Origin: Platynereis dumerilii | Lineage: Eukaryota; Annelida; Polychaeta; Phyllodocida; Nereididae | Length of the DNA stretch: 64,000 nt | Direction: 5' to 3' | NCBI GenBank assembly: GCA_026936325.1 | Contig: JAPTHN010000003.1 | Span: 40,688,011-40,752,010, forward strand | Part shown: one piece after another, positions 50,501-56,348 of the stretch | How positions within the stretch are numbered: position 1 is the first letter of the stretch | Layout of the letters: the number at the start of each line of letters is the position of its first letter | Made by a program: the position numbers and the translations under genes | Notes under the pieces: generated by a model | What the model was told of the DNA's origin: nothing | What the model saw: the letters and a program-made list of their open reading frames with translations, nothing else | Databases searched by the model: none

Positions 50501-53347
50501 AGTCTATTGTGCATTACTTATCATTATATTATCACTAAGCAGACCAGTTGCACTGACTTTTGTTCATTTCCAACAGCACATTTTTGTTGATCTGTTGTGT
50601 TTTTAAGTTGTGTCTGATAGATGTTATAAATTCAGCTTGTGTGTGAAAATGCTTAACAACAGCACTGGGGCTGCAATACCAATTAAACAGAGTTCAGGCC
50701 TATTTGTTTATAGGCCCATACATAAACAAGCTATTGTTGTGATGTGGTACAACAGGAAATCAATATATATTGAAACTCAAAAATTCCAAACAGTTGCAAT
50801 CCAACAGGAAATTAAGGTTTTAAAATTAAGGCTACATGGCCAAATTGGTATAAGTATAATAATTTACACAGTTAATTATGTCTTGATAAATCAAAATACA
50901 GCACTTATTGCATAAATTGTGATCTATTTGGCTTTCATTTTAGTTGATAGAAGACAAAATAATTAAAAGAAGACATGTAACTTAATGTAAGTGCAATTGA
51001 ATTGATATTTCTTCTATAATCTGCTCAATTGAAAATCACATTAATGAATACTTTTTAATTATTTAGCCTCATTCACAATATAAAACACAAAATAATTACA
51101 GTTAATTAAAAGCATTGTGTCATACTTTCAAGAAATTATGATATTCTGCAACTGCAATAACTTGATTTTTTTTTTACACAGATCAACGAATAATTGCAAT
51201 CATTAGACACTACCTGCCAACTAAAGCCAATTGCCCTTAATTGATATTTCCTTTGACACTGACTGAGCTCCATGACTAATTGCAATCATCTGACACTACC
51301 TGCCAACTCAACCCAATTGATTTGATATTTTCTTTGACACTGCTCAATGAGTAATTGCAATCATTTGACACTAGCTGTCAACTCTGAATGTGTCACTGCT
51401 CAGTAAATAGTATATAAAGATCAGCCTTGCTACATCAGTTCAGTGTACAACAAGACATGCTTTAAGAAGAACATGCCAAAGAGGATGAGAAAAAAAAGAG
51501 GATAATGGCTTTTTAGTACATCTTAAGGAAAAGGTAAATCTAGCTTATGTTATGATTTCTACTTGCTTGGCCTAGTCAACTTGTGCCAGTTGTTGTCCAT
51601 TAGCACCTTCCCATAGAAGCCTAGAGTGCATATCATGCTCAGAGACATTGTTTAAAGTTAGGCCTACCTAGTACTTATCATGTAGTTTTTAGTAATATCA
51701 TGCTAATAAAAAGTTAGGCTAAGCAGCTCTCATAATTGTCACTAAATGCTTTGATACATTAATGGAATTTTTACCTTATTATTATATTATTATATTATTA
51801 TAAGTCGTTTATTTATAACATATTACTAGTAAGTAATAGGTGATTATTCACAAAGATTCCAAAAAGAAGCTTATATATTTAAAAAGAATTGTGACCAATG
51901 TTCCATTCTAGGGTGCAAACTCAGCATGCAAATAGAAAGAGCCAGTAGACCAATTAAGCTTAGTAGTGTTGGTAAATTCACTGATTGCTCCCTGGTGCGT
52001 TCCCGCTAGGTGAACCCAACGGGATCCAAACAGCACCACTGGGCCCACTCGCTTGCCTGAGCGTCATACGCCCGACTAGCGGGATACCGACAATCCCAGT
52101 GGGTCCACTCGCTACAGGCGCATACATTCGCAAAGTTTCACAGGATTGTTTTGAGCTCAATCGATCGTAAATATGATCGTGGACGATCGTTTTCGGTCAT
52201 ATCACGGCCGCTGGGTGGTTTTCAGACAGTTCCTGGGCCCACGTGCGATTTCTGAGACAAATCTGCATTACGGTATTTTGAATTTCCGATTTTCGCAGGC
52301 TTTTTTTGTCATCTCTCTAAGGGCTAGTCAAAAACTGCCTCTTAAGCCAGTGACATCCGAGTTGAATGTTCATTTTGACATTGTTTGGACCGCTAATCTG
52401 CAAAGAGCTATAGTGACGTTTCATCCATTATCAATTTTTTTTTTCAGACAAGCATTAACCTACATTTTAGAAATATATATAGGTCGCTTGCTCTGAGGGT
52501 CTGCTGGATTGGACATAAATAAAACTAGTAAGCCAAGACTAAACTTTGACAATTCCAAACTAATTGAACGGTTCATTGCAGTCCATACCACATTGGAACA
52601 GCCCTGCAATTTGCCATGAGGAATGTGGAGAAATCCTACTGGGTGGTGGGACTCCTGGAACACTTTGAGGAGACCTTGGAGGCTTTGGAGTTGGCCCTTC
52701 CGGAGTACTTTGCAGGCGCAAGGGAGGCCCATGCCCAGGGTAAGCTATGACTCCTCTTCGTTCGTTGTATAAATGGCCTCTTCCTAAATAAAAGGCACTT
52801 CAGCAAAGATTCTCTGGGTGCCCAAAGGCATCGTTGCATAGACCATTTCTTGCTATTAGCCGAGCCCGGCTGGATTAATATCCTCTGCCTTAAAAAAAAA
52901 GTTCCATAGAGGGCAATTACGAGTGATCACCAATTCTGCTTTGCCCATGTGATTGCCTGACACCTGGAAATTAGCAGAGAGAGCAGGGATAGGTAGCAGA
53001 AGAAGCCACGAACACAGGGACAGCGGTAGGTGTTATACCATGTTGCTTCATGTGTTGGACCAGAATCTATCCGCTACCCCAAGGACCTACTTGCACCAGA
53101 TTATACAAGTTCTGTGAATTTTTCAAGGCTCCCAGCCTTATAGTAGAACTTAATCTTCCTTTGCTTTCCTTTCCCGACAGTGAAGAGAGACCAGAAAGAA
53201 TATGCATCCAACACAAAGAGGTCGCTATCAGAAGAAGCCACACAGATATTCAAGGACCAACTTGCACCAGATTACCAGTTCTACGAATTTGTCAAACAGC
53301 GATTCTTTCAAGACTTGGAAAAATTACGAGAACAAAACATAAATTGA
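23375..53347 (+). CDS. uronyl 2-sulfotransferase-like Golgi sulfotransferase (317 aa, six coding exons)
   Basis: Exons: 23375-23507, 28523-28793, 29176-29296, 36113-36216, 52582-52739, 53181-53347. All junctions are GT-AG and all phases agree, giving 317 residues. The enzyme would transfer sulfate from PAPS to the 2-position of uronic acids in chondroitin, dermatan or heparan sulfate chains in the Golgi. A signal anchor lies at about residues 10-26. The PAPS loop YNRVGKTGSRS (66-76) is nearly the UST version. YLYNRH (122-127) matches the UST/HS2ST catalytic region, and His127 aligns with the catalytic histidine of HS2ST. INLIRDP (144-150) is the 3'-phosphate site. Cys pairs include FCGH (201-204). 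The tail motif FYEFVKQRF matches family C-termini. Sequons occur at NLS (89) and NLT (~172). It is shorter than human UST (406 aa), mostly in the stem. The ATG at 23375 is chosen because it directly precedes the anchor; an upstream in-frame ATG at 23318 would add 19 residues. Confidence 0.92.
23587..24406. mobile_element. 820-bp long-TIR element in UST-like intron 1
   Basis: It begins CTTTACAGTCCGCGTCATAA and ends with the near complement (TATGACGAGGACTGTAAAG), flanked by TA (23585-23586 and 24407-24408). The arms stay complementary for roughly 200 bp. The word AGCTGTGATGTCA and variants occur about eight times in both orientations. Non-coding. Confidence 0.8.
24450..26150. mobile_element. 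large inverted-repeat element with an R1 copy inside
   Basis: Segments of 24470-24720 and 25245-25420 reappear in reverse complement at 25740-26120. Landmarks are TCTACACCGCATCTGAC against GTCAGATGTGGTGTATA, and GTAATTGTGCTCCAAAC against GTTTGGAGCACAATTAC. The left arm is split by the R1 repeat (24700-25245). The outer limits are approximate and no coding frame is present. Confidence 0.6.
24700..25245 (+). repeat. repeat family R1, copy B
   Basis: Matches 10843-11437 on the same strand but lacks about 35 bp after AAGCGTATG. It interrupts the left arm of the element around it, so R1 inserted later than that element. Confidence 0.7.
26151..27144. other. no gene; low-complexity A/T tracts
   Basis: From about 26810 to 27110 the sequence is mostly runs of T and A with short CAA or TTC interruptions. 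Only a chance 84-codon frame is present. No other feature recognised. Confidence 0.5.
27149..27307. mobile_element. 159-bp MITE of the CACAGYGAGC family
   Basis: Ends CACAGTGAGCTT...AAGCTCGCTGTG with AGGT on both sides (27145-27148 and 27308-27311). Its arms match 29455-30142, so it is a deletion derivative of that element. Confidence 0.85.
27715..28180 (-). repeat. repeat family R1, copy C
   Basis: Reverse complement of 10843-11437. It lacks about 65 bp that copies A and B have in the middle. It lies in UST-like intron 1. Confidence 0.75.
28523..28793 (+). CDS. UST-like sulfotransferase, exon 2
   Basis: Acceptor TATCTTCAG, donor CAA|GTAAAA. It encodes residues 45-134 with the PAPS loop YNRVGKTGSRS and the catalytic-region YNRHLYFVDF. 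Confidence 0.93.
28822..29100 (+). repeat. repeat family R2 copy in UST-like intron 2
   Basis: Starts GGGGTGACTTAATTAAGGG and shares AATCAAGCA and AGAAATACCCC with the 31800 copy. It ends in a C-run (29081-29089) just before exon 3. Confidence 0.6.
29176..29296 (+). CDS. UST-like sulfotransferase, exon 3
   Basis: Acceptor ATTTCTAG, donor ATA|GTAAGG. It encodes QPVYINLIRDP, the 3'-phosphate-binding segment, then HFYYKQENHF. Confidence 0.93.
29455..30142. mobile_element. 688-bp long-TIR element, TGCA target duplication
   Basis: Ends CACAGCGAGCTT...AAGCTCGCTGTG, flanked by TGCA on both sides (29451-29454 and 30143-30146). The arms (about 260 bp) hold TGATGTAGAGGAAG and TCACACCCTATTCTTAGCAT with their complements. 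A non-autonomous relative of 6800-8339 and 27149-27307. Confidence 0.85.
30147..31799. other. intron sequence, nothing recognised
   Basis: UST-like intron 3. AT-rich, with no supported exon or named repeat apart from the short phrase near 31580-31640 shared with 20870-20930. Confidence 0.4.
31800..32045 (+). repeat. repeat family R2 copy in UST-like intron 3
   Basis: Begins GGGGGTGACCATTTAATGAT, which mirrors the edge of the 14373-14490 fragment. The interior matches 28822-29100. Confidence 0.6.
32320..32600. repeat. GGGGGTATGGACAC words, TAA microsatellite and an AGCGC repeat relic
   Basis: GGGGGTATGGACACT occurs at 32324-32338, a variant at 32345-32360 and another copy at about 32571 after a G run. 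Between them lie (ATA)n at 32398-32418 and TTTATATAGCGCCTCTTCC ... GAAGCGCTT, a motif seen in dispersed repeats of many marine invertebrates. The element's limits cannot be drawn. Confidence 0.45.
33130..34813 (+). pseudogene. mariner-like transposase fossil, second copy
   Basis: The C-terminal third of the same transposase as at 8698-9720 is recognisable on both sides of an insertion at 33240: TIQQDIPTINSQVEGLH before it, and SISNM-type and FGLV-type segments near 34215-34260 after it. The right TIR ends at 34813 (ACTGTCCTCTTTTTAATGTA, then CACACCC) before TA and is complementary to the left TIR at 8698. The left part is missing. It is dead. Confidence 0.6.
33240..34182. mobile_element. 943-bp TIR element inside the mariner fossil
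   Basis: Ends GGGTTGTTTTTCAATCGGGG... and the perfect complement (CCCCGATTGAAAAACAACCC), 23 bp each, flanked by ATAA on both sides (33236-33239 and 34183-34186). No transposase frame. The 4-bp duplication and perfect TIRs show a fairly young insertion. Confidence 0.85.
34912..35119 (+). repeat. tRNA-derived SINE, copy 1
   Basis: Pol III box A TGGTCTAATGG (34947-34957) and box B GGTTCAATTCC (34998-35008) with tRNA-like spacing. The body starting GATGTTGGCCCT is shared with copy 2 at 35803. Its 3' side runs into the MITE at 35122. Confidence 0.75.
35122..35766. mobile_element. 645-bp long-TIR MITE, GGGTGGGAC termini
   Basis: Ends GGGTGGGACCGACGCCCCA and the near complement, flanked by TA (35120-35121 and 35767-35768). 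Arms of about 300 bp contain TCTAGAGGTGGCACATTTC and its complement. The same inner phrase occurs in the 39745-40410 element, so the two are distant relatives. Confidence 0.85.
35803..35990 (+). repeat. tRNA-derived SINE, copy 2
   Basis: Box A TGGTCTAATGA (35835-35845) and a perfect box B GGTTCGATTCC (35878-35888). The 5' body GATGTTGGCCCTTGGATCAA matches copy 1. Confidence 0.75.
36113..36216 (+). CDS. UST-like sulfotransferase, exon 4
   Basis: 104 bp. Acceptor TGCTTTCAG, donor GCGA|GTAAGT. It encodes TLDDCIRMEHPFCSF and LILYFCGHDEQIC, the Cys-bearing segment conserved in UST (family pattern DINECI ... PYFCGQ). It was found by splice sites and phase. Confidence 0.92.
36890..37410 (-). repeat. 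~180-bp tandem repeats inside the arms (x3)
   Basis: A unit with GGTTGAAATATCACCAGAAA and CAAACACCTGTAACTCT-like parts recurs at about 36911, 37090 and 37271. The right arm shows the same array near 43900-44400 in reverse. On the - strand the units read as about 60-residue peptides with VVLSGDIST and IYGLE, but the frame is not continuous through the whole arm. Confidence 0.65.
37611..38734. other. no gene recognised
   Basis: Interior of the 8.35-kb structure. No supported exon or transposase. A 70-codon frame at 38475-38687 shows no family features. Confidence 0.4.
38735..38960 (+). repeat. tRNA-derived SINE with a GACAATA tail
   Basis: Box A TGGGATAGTGG (38749-38759) and box B GGTTCTAACC (38793-38802) are followed by a body that ends in a GACAATAGACAATAGACAA tail at 38921-38940. 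A different family from the SINEs at 34912 and 35803. Confidence 0.55.
39138..39200. repeat. TATC microsatellite
   Basis: Imperfect TCTA repeats over about 60 bp. Confidence 0.85.
39745..40410. mobile_element. 666-bp long-TIR MITE, GGGTGGTCCA termini
   Basis: Ends GGGTGGTCCACATTTG... and the near complement ending TGGACCACCC, flanked by TA (39743-39744 and 40411-40412). Both arms contain AATATTTAGAGGTGGCACAA or its complement, also found in 35122-35766. Non-coding. Confidence 0.8.
40503..40715. repeat. G run and C run flanking 170 bp
   Basis: A run of 12 G at about 40509-40520 and a run of about 20 C at 40691-40711. The 137-codon frame here owes its length to these runs and is not a gene. 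Confidence 0.7.
41041..41986. mobile_element. 946-bp TIR element with seven GGGGCAAATCCGCCCC words, copy 1
   Basis: Ends GGGTAAGGTGGGGGAAATCC... and the perfect complement, flanked by TA. The word GGGGCAAATCCGCCCC or close variants occurs at 41050, 41068, 41432, 41456 and 41785 (direct) and at 41760 and 41961 (inverted). The interior is AT-rich between words. An 89-codon frame (41150-41419) is identical in copy 2, but the recent origin alone explains that; it has no recognisable domain. Confidence 0.9.
41989..43773. other. no gene recognised
   Basis: Interior of the 8.35-kb structure. A motif AAAACCCTCTAAAAA recurs near 42421 and 42705 and AAAAATAGGG-type phrases near 42340, hinting at another unnamed element. 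No supported exon. Confidence 0.4.
45334..45778. mobile_element. 445-bp long-TIR MITE
   Basis: The left arm CACAAATAGCATTTATGATT continues through TTTAGCTTTCAGT; the right arm is the near complement ending CCATTTGTG. Arms are about 110 bp. Non-coding, in UST-like intron 4. Confidence 0.75.
46171..46380. mobile_element. 210-bp fold-back MITE, copy 2
   Basis: Starts ACTGTAAATT and ends AATTTACAGT. Nearly the whole length is self-complementary, with TTGAGTGAGACGGTTG against CAACCATCTCACTCAA. Related to 9782-9974. Confidence 0.8.
46382..47327. mobile_element. 946-bp TIR element with GGGGCAAATCCGCCCC words, copy 2
   Basis: Same length and orientation as copy 1, differing at only a handful of positions, so both moved recently. 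Flanked by TA. It inserted exactly at the edge of the fold-back element 46171-46380. Confidence 0.9.
47411..47772. mobile_element. ~360-bp TIR element with ACTCGTGT words
   Basis: Left end GTGTTTTCAGAAAGCCTCGC and right end GTAACCTTTCCGAAAACGCC are imperfect inverted repeats. ACACGAG, ACTCGAG and ACTCGTGT-type words cluster at both ends. A chance 89-codon frame spans it. Confidence 0.5.
47773..49460 (+). repeat. LINE-derived repeat, copy 1
   Basis: About 1.69 kb repeated at 54069-55725. It contains the C-terminal end of a non-LTR retrotransposon: one frame (48144-48512) gives RIVDQAIKRKMEQELKEEC and VSIIFKARTRMLDVK, then another frame (48401-48685) gives NKYEDTQCRNCRIETETQEH and ILERC, a CCHC knuckle (C-x2-C-x8-H-x4-C). 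The frame change is at the same place in both copies, so it predates the duplication. It is a dead fragment. Confidence 0.75.
49780..50070 (+). repeat. tRNA-derived SINE, third family
   Basis: Box A TGGCCTAATTGG (49796-49807) and box B GGTTCAAATCTC (49841-49852) at tRNA spacing, then a body with GAGCCCATGGGACATTAAAT and CTCATCTCATCATCAT. Confidence 0.7.
50071..51180. other. no gene recognised
   Basis: AT-rich intron sequence. The 101-codon frame at 50610-50915 shows no domain and ordinary intron composition. Confidence 0.4.
51185..51390. repeat. tandem repeat with ATTGCAAT motifs upstream of a TATA box
   Basis: Three imperfect units of about 75-87 bp, each with TAATTGCAATCAT (51191, 51278, 51352) and GACACTACCTGCCAACT or a variant. 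ATTGCAAT resembles a C/EBP-type site. The array ends 20 bp before a TATA box. Confidence 0.7.
51411..51533 (+). promoter_or_regulatory. candidate TATA promoter with a short spliced leader exon
   Basis: TATATAAAG at 51411-51419 is followed 24-26 bp on by TCAGTTCAGT (initiator-like). A possible first exon runs to about 51533, where AAG|GTAAAT makes a good donor. The only ATG frame in it is ten codons (MPKRMRKKRG). It could start a non-coding RNA or an alternative UST-like transcript joined to exon 5 at 52582. This is inference from sequence alone. Confidence 0.35.
51985..52260. other. GC-rich island with repeated phrases before UST-like exon 5
   Basis: This stretch is much richer in GC than its surroundings. 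CACTGGGCCCACTCGCT and CAGTGGGTCCACTCGCT repeat directly, CGCTAGGTGAACCC is near, and GATCGTGGACGATCG forms a palindrome. It may be a transposon fragment of the word type or a regulatory element. Confidence 0.45.
52582..52739 (+). CDS. UST-like sulfotransferase, exon 5
   Basis: Acceptor TTCATTGCAG, donor CAGG|GTAAGC. It encodes GTALQFAMRNVEKSYWVVGL, then LEHFEETLEALELALPEYF, matching the family pattern VGILEELEDTLLLLE...LPHYF. A truncated duplicate lies at 55982-56030. Confidence 0.93.
53181..53347 (+). CDS. UST-like sulfotransferase, exon 6 (last coding)
   Basis: Acceptor TTCCCGACAG. It encodes the C-terminal part with DYQFYEFVKQRFFQDLEKLR and ends in TGA at 53345-53347. An earlier, unrelated echo of CTACTTGCACCAGATTA near 53087 duplicates part of this exon by chance or local copying. 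Confidence 0.92.
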
Positions 53348-53571
53348 GATTCTCAGTCCATGTGACCTGCATCCTATGAACCATTTGCAACATCAATGAC
53401 CACTGGTGGCTTGGCCGTGGACTTCTGACAAATTGCTTTTATTTTAACAAAGAATGTTGAGGTAAACAGCAATACAGTGTCTAGGCCTGTCCTGGCATCC
53501 CTTATAGATTCACGTCCAAACCATATTTAAATGTTGTGAAGAATTTGGATGCTTTTATTATTCTGTATCTG

Positions 53572-53742
53572 TTTAATTATCACCATCCCATCTGCTTGAA
53601 ATAAAGTGTTATATCTGTTTAATTATCACCATATGCTTGAAATAAAGTGTTATATCTGTTTAATTATCACCATCTGCTTGAAATAAAGTGTTATATCTGT
53701 TTAATCATCACCATCTGCTTGAAATAAAGTGTACATCTATCT
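53572..53742 (+). promoter_or_regulatory. 41-bp repeats with four AATAAA signals in the UST-like 3' UTR
   Basis: About 230 bp after the stop codon, a unit of 41 bp (ATATCTGTTTAATTATCACC, then a TGCTTGAAATAAAGTG part) recurs four times. Each unit carries one AATAAA, at about 53600, 53641, 53682 and 53723. These are the expected polyadenylation signals of the sulfotransferase transcript, multiplied by a minisatellite. Confidence 0.8.
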
Positions 53743-53774
53743 CCTATCTTCCTTCTTGTATATGACTGAAGGCA

Positions 53775-53926
53775 TTCACTCTAAAAAATTTCGGGACAAA
53801 ACTGTTTTTTTTTCGAAATCCAAAATGGTTTTTGAAAAATCCAAGTAGGTTTTTGCATGAAAGTTTGGTTTTTCAAAAAACATTTTCCATTAAAAAAACC
53901 AGTTTTGTCCCGAAATTTTTTGGAGT
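53775..53926. mobile_element. 152-bp fold-back MITE
   Basis: Left arm CACTCTAAAAAATTTCGGGA continues to CAAAACT; the right arm is the complement ending GGAGTG. The breakpoint of the duplicated segment at 56031 falls inside this element. Confidence 0.8.
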
Positions 53927-54068
53927 GTTCTGCAGAAAACAATACAAAGTCTGCATGGATATTGTTGGATATTAATAGGAGTGCATGCATATTCCCAATG
54001 CCATCAACTGAATTTGATGGAAGATTATATTTTGAAATTAATTGAAAGTTACTACACTATTGTTCTGT

Positions 54069-55725
54069 TGGAAAACGCCCATTAAGTTGTGGCCAGCAGG
54101 GACATATATCTAGAAATGGCCTGGGACCATAGCATGTGTTGAAAATGAGTGCTCTGTAACATTTCCTATATTTCCATGTTAATCTTGGGCCTGAGGGGGG
54201 GGGCCAAAGGCACACAAAAAAGATTGCTGATGATTTCAGTACATTGTACGTGATCACAGATTCTATCCTCCCTCCCTTCCTCAAATTGATGAATCCATCC
54301 AACAAAAAATTGTGCAACAGTGTATTCCCCTTCTTGAGATACCCTAGCTGTGCCACTGGCATCAAACAGAAAACAACATTCAGATTAGGCAGTTTATGAG
54401 TATTATGACTAACAGCTGTTTATTGACTTCTTTTGCTTAGTTATGCTTGATAAGACTTTCATACTATGTCACATACTATATATGGCTATTCTCTACACCA
54501 CATCATATGCCAACACTGCATCACACTCCAAATCACTATGCCCCAACAGTATCACGCTCCAGAAAACGGATAGTGGACCAGGCGATCAGAAGAAAAATGG
54601 AACAGGAACTGAAAGAAGAGTGCATGGAAAAGAGCAAGACAAAGTTCTACATACAGAACAGAGCAACAGAAAGCCTGGGTTCATGTGCAAAGTACATGAA
54701 AGAATGCACAAGAGCAGAAGTAAGCGTAATCTTCAAAGCAAGGACAAGAATGCTGGACGTAAAGGAGACTTCAGAAACAAGTACGAGGACACCCAATGCA
54801 GAAACTGCAGAATAGAAACAGAAACACAAGAACACATCCTGGAAAGATGCCAGGAAATACATGGCAACGGTACGACGCTGAAAGTCACTAAAGAAGATAT
54901 TTTTGAAGGAAATCCGACTACACTGAGAAAAACAGCAAAGAAGATTGGAAAAACACAGAAGTGCTGCCCCCCAGTAACACTGGGTGAGCAGGGATGCAAA
55001 CAGAAGAAGAAGAAGTGTGAGGTCACATACCAATTTTGCAAAAATTATCAAATTCTACATACTTTCTGGAAGGATAATAAAAAAATTCTGGAGACAGAAT
55101 GGTTAAGAGTACCTCAGAGATGCTTACACCACAGTAAACTAGAGGTGACACAGTATATGACTGGCATGCAAAAATTGCCACATTGCTGTTGATCATGGGT
55201 GCAATGAGCTACAGAGCCCTGAAAAAGGGTCTATTTCAGTATAATATAGGCCCTCTCCCTCACATGCACGCACAAGTATTGAGGTACACCGAGGGTACAA
55301 GCCACGTTTGCCATATCAATTCAAGAAAACGGATAGTGGACCAAGCCACGTTTGCCATATCAATTCAGCTCAAAATTGACTGAAAGTAGTAACTTTGAGT
55401 GCCACCTGTTGCTTGCTCGCTGAGTCAATCCTCACAAATGCGATACCAAATGCTACTGTTGTGTCAATATATTTTGCCATTAAAATGTAACAAGAGTTAC
55501 ACCAAGAAGGTACTGAGATAAATGGGATTTGAAATCTAGACTTTGGCATGATCCAAATTTAGGCCCTATATTTCAAAGAGCCCCTGAAAATTACCTAAAA
55601 GGTATACTGAGGTCTGAAAATGCTATTTTTCCCACTTTTTAGTAACTGTTTAGCAACAAACAAATTATGAACACAATCTGAATCGGGTGAGCATCACCCC
55701 CAATGGTGAAGTGCCTGAATCTTAG
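54069..55725 (+). repeat. LINE-derived repeat, copy 2
   Basis: Matches 47773-49460 with small deletions and one rearranged piece near 55260-55370. The 249-codon frame (54443-55192) is a composite of non-coding and out-of-frame LINE sequence. It carries the same CCHC knuckle (CRNCRIETETQEHILERC). Confidence 0.75.
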
Positions 55726-56231
55726 AAAAACTACCTCTTAAGCCAGTGACATCCGAGTTGAATGTTCATTTTGACATTGTTTGGACCGCTAATCTGCAAA
55801 GAGCTATAATGATGTTTCATCCATTACCAAATTTTTTTTTTCAGACAAGCATTAACCTACATTTTAGAAATATATGTAGGTCGCTTGCTCTGAGGGTCTG
55901 CTGGATTGGACATAAATAAAACTAGTAAGCCAAGACTAAACTTTGACAATTCCAAACTAATTGAACGGTTCATTGCAGTCCATACCACATTGGAACAGCC
56001 CTGCAATTTGCCATGAGGAATATGGAGAAAAAACAAGTTTTGTCCCGAAATTTTTTGGAGTGTTTTGCAGAAAACAATACAGAAAACAATACAAAGTCTG
56101 CATGGATATTGTTGGATAGGGGAAAATTACAATTTATTGGGGTGCATGCATATTCCCAATGCCATCAACTGAATTTGAAGGAAGATTATATTTTGAAATT
56201 AATTGAAAGTTACTACACTATTGTTCTGTTT
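55726..56231 (+). pseudogene. truncated duplicate of UST-like intron 4 end and exon 5
   Basis: 55726-56030 copies 52330-52633, including the splice acceptor and the first 49 bp of exon 5 (55982-56030). It then jumps to a copy of 53893-54069. The rest of exon 5 and all of exon 6 are deleted. The exon 5 frame stays open past the junction to a stop at 56232-56234, adding an unrelated tail. With no exon 6 sequence it cannot make the normal C-terminus. Confidence 0.85.
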
Positions 56232-56348
56232 TAAATATGGCACAACTTAATAATATAGTATCAAAGCAAGTTTAGTCCCTGACCACTGACATTTCCAACA
56301 ATTTATGATAATTAAGGAGTAAGAGATGTCAAGGTTTTATTTCAAATA

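Noticed and set aside
54443-55192. 249-codon open frame as a possible host gene
   Set aside because: It runs through a LINE-derived repeat; the recognisable CCHC knuckle belongs to the LINE, and the copy at 47773 breaks the frame.
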